The translations under genes were made by a program, and so were the position numbers. From Triplophysa rosa (lineage: Eukaryota > Chordata > Actinopteri > Cypriniformes > Nemacheilidae), in NCBI RefSeq assembly GCF_024868665.1, contig NC_079908.1:196415-260414 (forward strand): a stretch of DNA of 64,000 nt. The letters are read 5' to 3'. Positions 24,085-35,829 of the stretch are shown here, in pieces (position 1 is the first letter of the stretch; every line of letters begins with the position of its first letter). The notes beneath the pieces are model-generated. The model was not told where the DNA came from and made no database searches. It saw only the letters and a program-made list of their open reading frames with translations.

Positions 24085-26352
24085 ACAAAAGCAATAGAGC
24101 AGTTGGATTTTTTGTTTTGGCAGTTATTTTTTAAAATCTATCAAAACCTTATACAAAGGATGTACCAGTTCTATAAAGTTAGCAAAGGGCACATCTGGTA
24201 GATTTGAAATGGGTAGAGGGATAAAGCAAGGGTGTCCAATCTCCCCTTTTTAATTTTTATTGGTAACACAAATAATGTCTCTTCACATTAAAAACGACGT
24301 TTTCAGGGCATTACAACTTTAGGAAAGGAATTTAGGATATGTCAATTTGCTGATGACACAACGTTGTTTATAAAAGACCGAAATGAAATATATAAAGCAG
24401 TAAATTGTATAAAAGAAATTTTGGATGTATCTGGACTAAGAATGAATATGAATGAATCAGTTCTATTTCCTCTTAAAGAATGCTCTTTAGATAACCTGTT
24501 TAATATACCAATTGAAAATCAGGTAACCTATCTCGGAGTTGTAATATGTGAATATGTGAAAGATGAAAATTTACGAAATAGTTTAAACTTTAATCCCATC
24601 ATTGACAAAATTAGTAAAAGGTTTAATATCTGGCTGCAAAGGGATCTATCAATTCAGGGTAGGGTACTGTTATCAAAATCTGAAGGGGTGTCTAGAGCAG
24701 TGTATGCTTCTTTATCATTGGATGTTCCTCCCAAAGTCACCAACAAATTAGATCATTTGCTCTTTAAGTTTATTTGGAAAAATAAGCCACACTATTTGAA
24801 AAGAAGTCTTATGTAATCCAAAAGATCATGGTGGTTTAAAGGTATGTTGTGGCCTAATGGTTAGAGAGTCGGACTCATGACCAGAAGGTTGCCGGTTCAA
24901 TTCCCAGGGCCGGCGGGTAACAACTGAGGTGCCCTTGAGCAAGGCACCTTACCCCTACTTGCTCCCCGGGCGCTGTAGTGATAGCTGCCCACTGCTCCGG
25001 GGGTACGTGTGTTCACTACTCTCTGGATGGGTTAAATGCAGAGGTCACATTTCGTTGCCTTGTACATGTGCAATGACAATAAAAATTGAATATCTAAAAA
25101 AATCTAAAAAAAATAAATTGGATTATTCAGTACTTAAATAAATAGTTGGGAAATTAATTCCATACACTGTCTTTATTTTTTAAGCAAATGGGCGACCTTG
25201 AATTTTTGTTGAAATGTAATTATTCAATTGATAAAATACCAGTTAAACTTGCTAAATTTCATAAACAAGCTCTTATGACCTGGATTCTGGCATATGAACA
25301 CAATTTTTCCCCTAGGAGATTTTATATTTGGAATAACAACGATATTCTATATAAAAATAAAACACTTTTTTTGAACAATGGTTAGAAAATGATATTGTTT
25401 TAGTTAGTCAGCTGTTAAATAATGATGGTAATTTATTGACATAAAAATATATTCTGAACAAATTTAAAATACCAATTACACCCAAGGAATTTGCTGTTGT
25501 GATGGATGCAATTCCCACAATAAATGTATCACAAGAGAAAGAACCAAATATTACAGACATTAAGAGTAAAATATTTATTGGCAATACTAACATTTTGCAA
25601 AACAGAGTCACAAATAACTACATTAGGAATATACTCAACAGAATTGTTTAACCTCCAGCTCCTTTCTTTTGGACTTCAGTGTTTGGAGACGTGAATTGAC
25701 GTAAAGCTTGGCGAACAGTGGATACATTTTTTATTAATAATAAAGTTAAAGAAGTGTCCTTTAAAATAATGCATAGGATATATCCAGCTAAACATGTGCT
25801 GGAAAGATTAAAACTGAATATTGACTGTTGCTTTTGTCATATTGAAAAATAAACCATTTTTCATTTATTTTTCCATTGCATACACACAAAATTGTTTTGC
25901 GTTGATATGGAACGGTTTATTATGAAGAAATTAAACATTGCTTTACAGCTGACGGGATTGGACATATTACTATACTTTAATGATCAAGGATTGGATAAAG
26001 ATGGAATATATCTTACACAATTGTTAATTTTACTGGGGAAATTTCACATTCATAAAATGAAATGGTCTGACTCCAAACCAACATTTTCTCATTTCCAAAA
26101 TGAACTTAATGTTTATTGTAATATTTTACAAAATTGTACAAATAGAAAAGCAATCGGAGCTTTTAAAATTACAAGCAAATATGCTATTGTTGATTAACCC
26201 TATCCTTTTATTTATTTTTTATTTTATATTTTTCTCTCTTTTTTGTTATAAGTAATCAGACTCTGGCTTATTTGATTTTACATTTATATTTGTTTGATAT
26301 AATGTGAATGTTTCTCTTTGTATTCACTATATGGCATTAATAAAAAATAAAA
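24085..26352 (+). mobile_element. L1-type LINE fragment (RT to 3' end)
   Basis: The sequence starts within the reverse transcriptase (KAIEQLDFLFW, FEMGRGIKQGCPIS with frameshift, QFADDTTLFIKDRNEI around 24340-24385) and runs through 24364-24816 (VTYLGVVICEYVK, FNIWLQRDLSIQGRVLLSK) and C-terminal pieces at 25188-25385 and 25892-26197 to an A-rich tail (cattaataaaaaataaa) at about 26352. FADD is the L1-clade catalytic box. Stops and frameshifts throughout show it is dead. A SINE interrupts it at 24847-25110. It appears to be a separate L1 lineage from the copy at 41697-47061. Confidence 0.8.
24847..25110 (+). mobile_element. tRNA-derived SINE
   Basis: The head is tRNA-like: an A-box-like tggcctaatggttagagag and a B-box ggttcaattccc 45 bases later, the internal RNA polymerase III promoter. 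The body contains cccttgagcaaggcacctta and ctccccgggcgctg, a module common in teleost SINEs, and it ends in an A-rich tail (tctaaaaaaatctaaaaaaa). It lies within the L1 fragment, whose reading resumes just after it. It is not a functional tRNA gene because no anticodon arm or 3' acceptor stem closes. Confidence 0.85.
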
Positions 26353-26922
26353 AAGTTGCAACAGGCAGGACTCACTTCCGGCATTATCCTAGAATTGAAT
26401 AATATTGAACGATGGCTTTCAGATTTCAGCAGTTATGAGAAAACTTGAACTGTAACTAAAACTGCCTGCATGCATATGACGCTGATGCGGTTTTATGAAA
26501 AAAAAAGACATGAGTAATGTTAAATATTATATTGTATATTTGTTGTTGAAAATAAAATGTTTCAATAAATACATTTTGAAATGTAATTACTGTTGCGTTG
26601 ATCATGACCATGCAATTTAACGAATAAGGTAAAATAAACAAATAAATAAATAAATAAAAAGGTATGGTTTCTACGATTTTCAGATTTCAACAAATAAATT
26701 ACATTTACAATTACGGTCATGTGGTCTGCTAGCGTTAGGTTAGGCTTAGGTTAAGCTTTACACGATAACGATATCAGGATAACCAACGAAACTTCTTTTC
26801 TTGTGTGTTGACAATGTGAACAAACAAATCCACGCGAAACTGAGCAATGTAAACTGTTACCAACTGCTGTAAAACTGAACCCCGACCACTGACTCCACTG
26901 CCATTATATGATTGGTTGAGGG
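26353..26922. other. Spacer between L1 tail and hAT
   Basis: No coding potential is seen. A short AAAT/ATAA run sits at 26637-26660. Together with 30334-30583 it may form the two halves of an older repeat into which the hAT element inserted. Confidence 0.4.
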
Positions 26923-27329
26923 CAGGGCCGGCGCGTACATATAGACGAACTACAGCCGCCTAGGGCGGCGAGAGAGAGAGCGAAGCGAGAGGGAGAAACT
27001 TTGTCTTTTAAAACACGTATTTTCTACATTTCTTCACGACAGAGCTTTTTGTAAGTTTGAATTATATTAATATCAACAAGAAGTTTCCACGCCATTACTT
27101 TAAATTTGAAATGAAATTTCCATCATTCTGTCTGTGTTGTGTCTAGTGCCACTCCTGCCCCGCCCCGCCCACACCCCACTTAAAGCGGCATCAATTTGTC
27201 TACGTGCAAAATACGTTAATGAATATCAAAAAATGTCAAAACGAATAAAACTATCAGGCTATGAATATAAAAGATGACGACTTTAAAAAGAGCAAGAGTT
27301 AGAGAAACAAAGAGGCTCATTTTTAAAAT

Positions 27330-28809
27330 TCGTCTCTTCTGGAAGTCAAGACCACAGCGCAGATAAAAGCAGCGACCATGCTAATGACAGCGAGGATGTG
27401 TACGTTAGCGAAACACTGGGAGTGGACACTAGATAGTCTGACGAGGTACCGACAGAAAACCAGGGAGAAATATTACTGACAGTAGAAGAAATATGTAATG
27501 ATCCCAACAACTGGCCAGCAGTAATAAAGCCTGGACTTAAAGACACTTTGGTACAGAGAGGGCCACATCAGACCAAAGGCATAATTTTCCCAAAAGACAT
27601 TGGTAACAGAAGATTTAAAGAGGCTCATTACAGTCGCACATTAGCTAACGGTGAGAAACTAGACAGACCATGGCTCGTTTATTCGATTGGCAAGGATGCT
27701 ACATTTTGCTTTTGTTGTAAAGTTTTTGGTGATAGCGAGAGAAAATCTGCTCTGGCTAAAGACGATGTCAAAGACTGGAAAAATCTCTCCAGCATACTGA
27801 ACTCACACGAGAAGTCAAGAGAACATGTTGATTGTTTCCATAAATGGAAAGAGCTGGACACACAGTTGGTCACTCAAAATACAATTGATGCACAAAACCA
27901 GCGTAAACTATTAAGCAAAACATTACACTGGAAGCAGGTGTCGGAACATTTGGTGAGCATTGTGAGAGTAATGGCGATGCAAAACATGGCATTCCGCGGC
28001 AGCACGGATAAGCTTTATGAACATAACAACGGAAATTTCTTGAAACTTGTAGAGACGATTGGTCAGTTTGACTGTAATGGCAGGGCACATCAGAAGAATA
28101 CAATCTAAGGAAACTCATGTTCACTATTTGGGCAAAGAGATTCAGAATGAAATCATAGATTTGCTTGCATCTCAGATTCAGCAGGAAATTCGCAAAATGC
28201 TCAAATCGGCCAAATACTTTTCAGCAATTTTGGACTGCACACCTGACGTGAGCAGAACGGAACAGATGACAGTTATTGTGCGCTTCGTGACAGCGCTGGA
28301 AAGCAGTGTGACTATTAAGGAGCATTTCTTAGAATTCGTGCATTTAATGGATTCTACTGGTGCTGGCATGACAAATGTTGTGCTTGAGAAACTGGGCGAG
28401 CTTGGGGTTGATATGATGGACATGAGAGGTCAAGGATACGACAACGGGTCAAATATGCATGGGAAACACAGCGGTGTCCAAAAGAGAGTGCAGGACAAAA
28501 ATCCAAGAGCATGAACTAAACCACAGCATGCGCTTAAATTCATTTGTGAAAAAAAGATGGATTCAGTTTTCCCGAATGTTTTTTGTCACATTGAGAGTGC
28601 TTCTCACTCTCCCTGTCACTGTGAGCTCTGGAGAACGCAGTTTCTCACATCTTAAACTCATTAAAAACTATCTCCGGAGTACAATGACACAGGGCAGACT
28701 TAATGGACTAGCAACAATTGCAATAGAGCACGAACTTGCGGAGAACATTGAAATCGAGGACACAATCAAAACTTTTGCCGCTATGAAAGCCCGACACACA
28801 CACTTTTGA
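27330..28809 (+). pseudogene. hAT transposase (TTF zinc finger, DUF4371-like, hATC), inactivated
   Basis: The N-terminal part (27548-28108) has DPNNWPAVI just upstream, HYSRTLANGEKLDRPWLVYS and TFCFCCKVFG, a TTF-type zinc finger as in ZMYM-like hAT transposases. After a frameshift near 28070-28100 the frame 28130-28514 reads KSAKYFSAILDCTPDVSRTE, GELGVDMMDMRGQGYDNGSN, part of the RNase H-like catalytic core. The central core is then missing, and 28520-28809 gives the C-terminal dimerisation domain (RVLLTLPVTVSSGERSFSHL, KNYLRSTMTQGRLNGLATIA). An earlier in-frame stop lies near 27435. At least one frameshift, one stop and a large core deletion inactivate it. Confidence 0.85.
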
Positions 28810-28864
28810 AAGGTATTGTGTAGCTATTTAACATGTAAATATGTTGGGTTCCGGGGTTAGCACT

Positions 28865-28918
<54 letters not shown>
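28865..28918. repeat. (TG)n microsatellite
   Basis: About 27 uninterrupted TG dinucleotides lie near the start of the solo LTR and end in gagagagaa. Confidence 0.97.
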
Positions 28919-28925
<7 letters not shown>

Positions 28926-28991
28926 ATGGCCCGAACACATGGATGTCAGGTTACAGATCCAAGTGTTCACAGTCTGCGTAGTGTGCCCCGC

Positions 28992-29181
28992 TGTTGTGCC
29001 TAGAAATGCACCCCTGCCAGATTATGCACCCTCCCTCCCCACAATGGTTAGGGTGAGGATTAGGTGTTAGGGGGGGTTAGGATTAGGATTAGGTGTGGGG
29101 AGGGGTTAGAATTAGCCAATCGGACAGCGTGTTATAGAAGGAGGTGCATAATCTGGCAGGGGTGCATTTCTCGGCACAACA
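28992..29181. mobile_element. 190-bp MITE with 39-bp inverted repeats
   Basis: The left arm tgttgtgcctagaaatgcac (28992-29030 in full) is the reverse complement of the right arm at 29143-29181 with a single mismatch. The flanks share ccgc (28988-28991 and 29182-29185). The centre holds repeated ggttag/ggattagg motifs. No coding sequence is present. Confidence 0.85.
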
Positions 29182-30333
29182 CCGCCAGCTGCCACTAATC
29201 TCTCCCTCGTTAGTCTTAGTGTTATCACCAGGTGTTCATTAGTTTTGCCCCTTTATATTCACTGCCACTTCTCACTGTCCCTTCTGCGATTGTTAACTTC
29301 TGTTGATACCATGCCGGTCCTTGCTATCCAGTCTTGTCTTGCTAAAGATTTTTGAATTTACATTGTCTTGTCGTGTGGATGTTTTTTATTGATTACCTTG
29401 CCCTTTGATTATTTTCTCCCTGTTTTGGTCAGCGCCCGCTGGGAATTATCCCCGCCACTCCTCCGCCACCCACGCCTTGCCCTGCTGTGTCTACGTGCCC
29501 TGAACTCTCTACCGGTCGGATCCGCTGGTTCACCTGGTCTCGGGACTTCCTGGCTTGCCGAGGTCGCCTCAGTGGCCACGAGACTCTCTGCCCGCCACCT
29601 CTGCCATCTCAAGCGGACCCTGGACTCTCTGGCTGTTGACTCTGCCGTTGACGCGACTGGGAAACGTTCTGACCGCCAGCTCTACCGTCTCAACGGCCTC
29701 TGGACGTCGGGCCTGCTACTCACCCTTCTGCCATCTCCAGTGCTGCCCACGACACTCCGCTCCCGACCTGTTGACCCTCATTCCACCACTGCTGACGCTG
29801 CTGTACACTGGGTTCCCCAGTTGGCCTCGCAGTCAGATCCTGCTTCTGGGTCTTCCCTTCGTCCAGCCACTACTGAACTCTCCCACTGCTTTAGCCTGTG
29901 TGTCATTGGTCAATAAAAGAATCATTGTTACCCGCATTTGAATCCATGTGGTTATATCCCTGACATAAATATGTATCACTCAAGGAACATTGAAATCTCC
30001 ACTATACTCTGACTGAGTTATGTGCAGAAATGTTGGTTTATATTCTGAACATTTACTACAATACAGAATTTGCATTTCCATTTTGTGCAATGTAACGGAT
30101 TAGTTCATTAATTCATTATTATTATGTGTACTGTACATAGGAAAAATGAAAGAAAAAAATCAAATAACATGCTTGCATGGTTGTACATGTCTATTTAAGT
30201 GCAGTTTTATGAATAAACATTTTCGGTCACGTACATCTTAAAAATGACTGAATTGTACCGAATTGTGAGTGTGAGGTGGGAGCGGGATGATTGTGTTTTG
30301 CCTAGAGCTGTAGCTGAGCTTGCGCCGGCCCTG

Positions 30334-30583
30334 GTTGAGGGTGCCTCACATGATCCATGTTAGACGTTACGCTTTCTCCTATGGTTAGTATTACAGACCC
30401 TTCCATCTCCATATATAAGAGTATCTCTGATTCAGCCTTCCGTTAGAGAAACGGCCATTCTCCACCCGTCCTTCTTCTTCCTTTGTCTCAAATAAAAGAG
30501 TGTTTTATTTGTTCAAAGCAAACTGTTGTAGTCTTTTCTTCTTTTGAAGTCGTGCAGTTTAAGATATTTAACTAAAGGGATCT
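30334..30583 (+). other. Probable LTR-like 3' portion
   Basis: A TATA-like tatataagag at about 30413 is followed 70 bases later by aataaaagag, spacing that suggests the U3/R portion of an LTR or a short polymerase II unit. No termini could be matched, so this stays tentative. Confidence 0.35.
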
Positions 30584-31583
30584 TGTCAGGGATGATACCG
30601 AGTGAAAAGCAGTTTAACAGGTTTATTCCACAGGGTTAATCACAAACAGAAATGGCATGAAATTACTTCCATAACAGGACAGAAAATAGGAGGTAACCGG
30701 GGCTTGGGGGAAATGGCTCGAGCGCTCGGCCTTAAAGACCGTGGGGAGAGGTGACAAGGCCGGGACTCGCCTCGAGGGAAGAGTAGTCCGTATGTCACGA
30801 TTGACGGTACTAGTGAGGCGTCTCCTAAGGGAGAAGCGTGAGTCCAATAGTTCCGTTACAAAGTGTGAGGTAGAGTCTCCAAAAGAGGCGTTAATCCGAG
30901 TGTCCCATTTGCCGGTTGCGAGGTAGAGAGTCCTCAACGGAGACGAAGACAGTTCAACCGTAGCTGATTGTCCGAGCCTGGACCCAAGGCGGTAGAAGAT
31001 AGCACAGCAACCCAGGCATCTCGGAACTTTGGCGAAGAGAAGTCCGGTAGAGATAATTTCCCCTCCGGGAGAGAACTCGCTTCAGCTTCCCAAGAATGAT
31101 GTGGGGTGAGGTCCAGCAGCCGTGGTCGCTGGGGTAAACAAGGCAGAAAATGCAGACACCCGGTAGTGGTAACAGCACTGGAGCCAGACAGGACAATAGG
31201 TGAGTACTGAGTAACAAGACAAGATAACAAGGTTACAAGGCAAGATATCATGACTAGAATGGAAACTAACTTTCCGGACAAGCTATAAGAGGGTCTAGAC
31301 TGGTTATACTCGTGCAGCAAACACTAACGATCCAACACAAACTGGGAAAAGCATGAGAAATAAGAAGGGGAAGAAATTAGTGTGGAATGAGGGGCAGCTG
31401 GAGAGAGAGAGCGATACCAGGTGATGTGAGGAGAGCAAAAGTGGCTAATGATAGAAAACAAGAGGGGCGGAGTCAAGAACGCGGATACTGAGCACATGGT
31501 GAACTGTCAGACAGGTCTAGTGTAAACACAACACAAACAGAGGACAAAACATAAAACAGAAGTGCTAGACCCGGGACCCGATA
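30584..31583 (-). mobile_element. Solo LTR, family B copy 2 (reverse)
   Basis: Read on the plus strand it begins TGTCAGGGATGATACC and ends GGGACCCGATA. Inverted, it starts TATCGGGTCCCGGGTCTAGC, which aligns with the start of the LTR at 28842. The flanks share ggatct (30578-30583 and 31584-31589). An inverted polyadenylation signal (tttatt) is at about 30619. No coding domain is present. Confidence 0.7.
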
Positions 31584-31594
31584 GGATCTATTGT

Positions 31595-33795
31595 CCCCCA
31601 AATTTTAATTCACTTTTTAATTCACTGAAATGCTTTCCGATTTAATTTTAATCTATGTTAAGATGATTATTGCTTGAGATTTAAATTTTCATGTTGATAG
31701 AAAAAACGATCATGTAGCTGATGAGTTTTTGAATATTACTCAATATTTTAATTTAGTACAACATATTTCAAGTCCTACGCATAGGCATGGCCATACATTA
31801 GATTTGGTTTTCACTCTTGGATTGACACCCAATAATTTTAAAATAGAGGATAGTGTGATAGATGATTATAAAAGCATCGTTTCTGATGTTCGACTGGCTG
31901 TAGAGAAGAAAAAAATTAAGACAAGTGTTACAGTGGATCAAATGAAAGTCTTTGTTCTTTGATATTAGACTCAGTGGCCCCAACGAAAATAAAAACTAGG
32001 TCACTTGCATATCAAGTACCATGTGTTAATGAAGATATTTGTTCTTTGTAGTTAAGAAACTGACGAGCCCACAACCTATTGCCTTGAGTCCCATAGATTG
32101 CATAGAATAAGGTTGCAAATATAAGGGCTTCTCCTCCTTTAGTCATTCTTGAGGATAATCCTGGCTGTAGGGAGGAATTGTTAGATTCCTTTGCTCCTGT
32201 ATCTGAGCAGGAGAAAAACTTTGTTGTTTTACTGATGTTGTTCCAAAAGAAGTGATTGGTGCTATTGATCCTATTGTACGGTCTATAGTGAATAGTTCTC
32301 TTGTTTCTGGATGTGTTCCAGATGAACTAAAGATTGCTAAGGGTTCAACAACTCTTGACTAAGCCTTCACTAGATCCTGCAGTTGTTATAGACCTATTTC
32401 TAAGCTTCCTTTCATTGCTAAAATAATAGAAAAGGCAGTTGCAAAGCAATTGTTAAATGTCATTAATGAGAATAATATTTTTGAGAAATTTCAGTCTGAT
32501 TTCAGTGCTGGTTATAGAACTGAAACTGCTCTTTTACGAGTGACTAATGATTTACTGATGGCAAAGGATGCAGGTGAATGCTCAGTTTTAGTATTATTAG
32601 ATTTGACTGCAGCTTTTGATACAATTGACAACTCTATTTTAATTAATACATTAAATACATGGGTCGGGGTTTCGGGGATGGCGTTGGAGTGGTTTGTGTC
32701 TTATTTGTTAAATAGGACATTTGTAGTGTCTGTTGGGGATGAAGTATCACAACGTGATGAAATTGTATGTGGAGTTCCGCAGGGTTCTCTGTAAGGACCA
32801 ATTTTATTTTCAATGTATATGTTTCCATTAGGTGCTGTGATCAGAAAACATAATATAAATTTTCACTGTTATGCAGATGACTTACAGTTGTACTTATCAT
32901 TGAGTTCCAAGGATCTTAATAATTTTGATGTCTTTCAAGCATGTTTAGTTGGAATGAAGAATTGGATGACTTTAAATTTTCTTGCAGCTAAACACTGAAA
33001 AAACTGAAATTATGATAATTGGTCAGACCTCGAATAAGATACTGGTTGAAGCTTGCTCTAAAGAGGACTTTTACAAATAAAAAGTTGGTAGTAAAAAATG
33101 TGGGTGTTTATTTTGATACTAATTTAAACTTTGAGTTTCATGTCAAGAAGTTTGTTCAATCGTGTTTTTATCAGTTAAGAAATATTTCTAAAGTGAGATG
33201 TTTTTTAAAATTTAAGGACACAGAGAAGCTCATTCATGCTTTTATTTCTTCCCGTCTTGACTATTGTAATGCCTTGATTTCTTCTTTGAATCAACGTAAT
33301 TTATTGCGTTTACAATTAGTACAGAATGCTGCAGCCAGACTACTGACACGAACTAAGTTAATTCATCATATTACACCTGTTTTAGCTTCTTTACATTGGT
33401 TACCTGTTTATTTTAGGATTGATTATAAGATTTTATTATTGACATATAAAGCGTTAAACGGCTTGGCACCTTTGTACTTAGCTGAGCTTCTGAGACCATA
33501 TAAAACAGCGAGATGTCTGAGATCTTCTCTTAAAAAATTGCTAGTAGTTCCAAGAACTAGATATAAAACTATAGGGTATAGAGCATTTGTGAGGTCAGTG
33601 GAGGATCAGTGAGGGCTCCTAAACTATGGAATATCAGAGCATCTGATTGTGTGTCTGTTTTTAAATGTCGACTGAAAACGTACATCATGTATAGATGTAC
33701 TTTTAAGATTGTGTGATGTCTTTTGCGTAGCTCTTCTGGAATGTAAGTATTTGTAATGTATGTTATGTAAAGCAATTTGTGCTATATAAATCTAA
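31595..33795 (+). mobile_element. L2-type LINE, 5'-truncated
   Basis: Pieces of one reverse transcriptase occur in order: the pre-RT linker (31729-31962: TQYFNLVQHISSPTHRHGHT), RT fingers (32450-32794: SVLVLLDLTAAFDTIDNSIL, VCGVPQGS), a stop after PQGSL, the palm with HCYADDLQLYL (32813-32998), and the C-terminal domain (33019-33612: [52 protein letters not shown]). The 3' end is a gctatataaatctaa tail near 33795. The order and YADD box match fish L2. Multiple stops and frameshifts show it is dead. Confidence 0.88.
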
Positions 33796-33918
33796 CTACG
33801 ATTTTACTTGTTCTATTCCTTCTATTTGTCCCCGCTCTTATAATGCCTACTTTATTCAGAATCATGCAGCCTATAGATGTCTCCCTTTACTTTCCTGATC
33901 CCAATTACCTTTTCCATG

Positions 33919-34065
33919 TAAGGGATTATGTCCAGGCAGCCGGTTGTTATGGCAGAAATAATCCCCTTCAGTGTGATCAGGACATGAAGCGGAGGGTCTT
34001 GTGTCACACAGAAGGGGTTTATTTGGCGATAACAGCCGGCTGCTTGTACATTATCCCACTTATTG
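33919..34065. repeat. Fold-back repeat
   Basis: The left arm (about 33919-33968, containing gcagccggttgttatggc) pairs with the right arm (about 34015-34065, containing gataacagccggctgc) over roughly 50 imperfect bases, with a 45-base loop. It is likely a MITE or transposon end; the outer limits are not defined. Confidence 0.65.
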
Positions 34066-34084
34066 CACGGCTACTTGCCACATG

Positions 34085-35405
34085 ACAAACAAACTGGACA
34101 TGAAATGTGAATTGGAAATATTTTATTTGCTCAATTTTACCGAATGCAGACCTTCTGCGAGGAAAAGCCCTTTAGTTTAGGTTTTAACGACGTGCAAATG
34201 TCACGAACAGGCAATTTGGTTTAATCATCTGTAAATATAATGTCATAAATGTTATTTAAAGACATATTTATTTTTAATTGGTCAAAAAAACCTGTCAAAA
34301 TTATTTTCTGCATCCGGGTTACTGTGTGTTATTAGTTTTGAGAGGTTGTTATCTGGGATGTCGCGACTGGCCAATCAGAATCAAGGATTCCAACGAGCCG
34401 CGTAATAAGACCTTTTTCCACACTAAACTCTTCCATTTGATTTTGATCATTTAATTTAAATGTCTACATGCTCTGTCTTTGTTGCCAATTTATCGGCTTT
34501 CTCATTTCCCTGTTTGACCACATGCACTGGCATCTATATGTAATACTTTTCCTTTGGCTGCATTCGAATGGTTTGTTTTCCCCTACGGCATGAACGGATA
34601 TGACGTTTTCGTGGGCGTTCTCAGTAATGCCATTCAGGTATCACAGTCGCAAAGAAGAACTGTGGCATATGTGGAAAGTTGCAGAAAGCAATTAAAGAAG
34701 TGGGAAAATGGCCTAAACACTGGAGCTTTATTGTAGAAAAAAAACTAAGTAAAGCATCCAAGTGTTAAAGGGGTGATATGACATGGCTGAAACGAATATT
34801 ATGGTTTGTTTTAGATGGAATGCAATGTGAATACATGATTTAAGGTTGAAAAACATTGTATTTTTCACACACCGTGCATGTTTGTATCTCCTCTTTGCTC
34901 CGCCTCTCTGAAATGCACGGATGTTTAACAAAGCTCATGGCTCTGTTAAAAAAGCGAGGTGTGCTATGATTGGCCAGTTAACCAGTGCGTAGTGATTGGT
35001 CGGATACTGCAAGCGTGTGAGGGAAATGTAACGCCTCTTACCATATTTGGAACATCAGGTTCCTCTTCAATTGTACTGACAGGTACGCCCACCTTACTTG
35101 TGTATACACTTGGGCGGTCTTAGTCAAATCAGACCACCAACTGACGTAGATTTGTGGGGGTGTGGTTACACGAGGTGTTTCAGGCAGGTCTGGGTGAGCA
35201 TTCGCTTTTAAATAGAATGCATCTTTTGTTCCCACACTTTCATTTTTCCAATTTTACGTGTCTAATACATGCATGGGCAACTTATAACACACCAAACACA
35301 CAGAAAAACACGTATTCGCGCCATACGACTATATTAGTGTATCAGTATATATGTATTAGAATGATATCAGAATTCAGGTTCCCTGGGGTCTGGATGGATT
35401 GGAAG
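34085..35405. other. Spacer, no gene recognised
   Basis: Frames are short and unlike known families. The stretch from 34764 (ttaaaggggtgatatgac) to about 35210 has the look of a common fish non-autonomous DNA element, but no matching opposite terminus was found. Confidence 0.4.
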
Positions 35406-35829
35406 CTTATCAGAATCAGAAAGAGCTTTATTGCCAAGTGTGCTTGGACACACAAGGAATTTGTCTTAGTGACAGAAGCTTCCAGTGCACATACAGGTTA
35501 AAAAAGTGACAAGGCACAGGTAACAAAACGTAAAAAATAAATATGTGAGAGACAATACACATTTGACAAAAATGACAATATTAGACAAAAGGACAATAGA
35601 CAGTATACAGATGTGCTATAAACAAATGATACTGTGTTATATACAAGTTCCCTTTCTGTCGGTCTCTCGACGTTGTGTCGAACCGACAGAATGGGGTTTG
35701 TCTTGGGAACCTATCATCTTCTGAGTATTTAGAAAAGGCCAATGAAAATTGGCGAATGAAATTTGCATGCCGGGCTCCTCCCCGGATGTCCGGATTCATT
35801 CACAAGAGCAATTTTCTCCAGCGTGGCTT

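Larger units (their letters stand above)
28842..29965 (+). mobile_element. Solo LTR, family B copy 1
   Basis: The element begins TGTTGGGTTCCGGGGTTAGC and ends ATCCCTGACA. The flanks share taaata (28836-28841 and 29966-29971), a likely target duplication. An AATAAA-like signal lies near 29913. It has no coding domains; the Pro/Leu-rich frames inside (29368-29916) show no family features. Its start aligns with the start of the oppositely oriented repeat at 30584-31583. It carries a TG microsatellite and a MITE. Confidence 0.75.
26923..30333 (+). mobile_element. hAT transposon with perfect 8-bp target duplication
   Basis: The left end CAGGGCCGGCGC and right end GCGCCGGCCCTG are exact inverted repeats. 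They are flanked by identical gttgaggg (26915-26922 and 30334-30341). The 3.4-kb body contains a decayed transposase (27330-28809) and a solo LTR inserted downstream of it (28842-29965). Intact termini and duplication show a true transposition event; the decayed transposase shows the copy is no longer autonomous. Confidence 0.92.

Noticed and set aside
24847..24910. A functional tRNA gene
   Set aside because: A- and B-box-like motifs are present, but there is no complete cloverleaf and the sequence continues into a SINE body and A-rich tail.
28864..29070. Cys/Val repeat peptide
   Set aside because: It is a translation of the TG microsatellite.
35154..35501. A 115-codon frame near 35.2 kb
   Set aside because: It crosses from spacer into the 3' tail of the Rex1-like LINE and has no domain.
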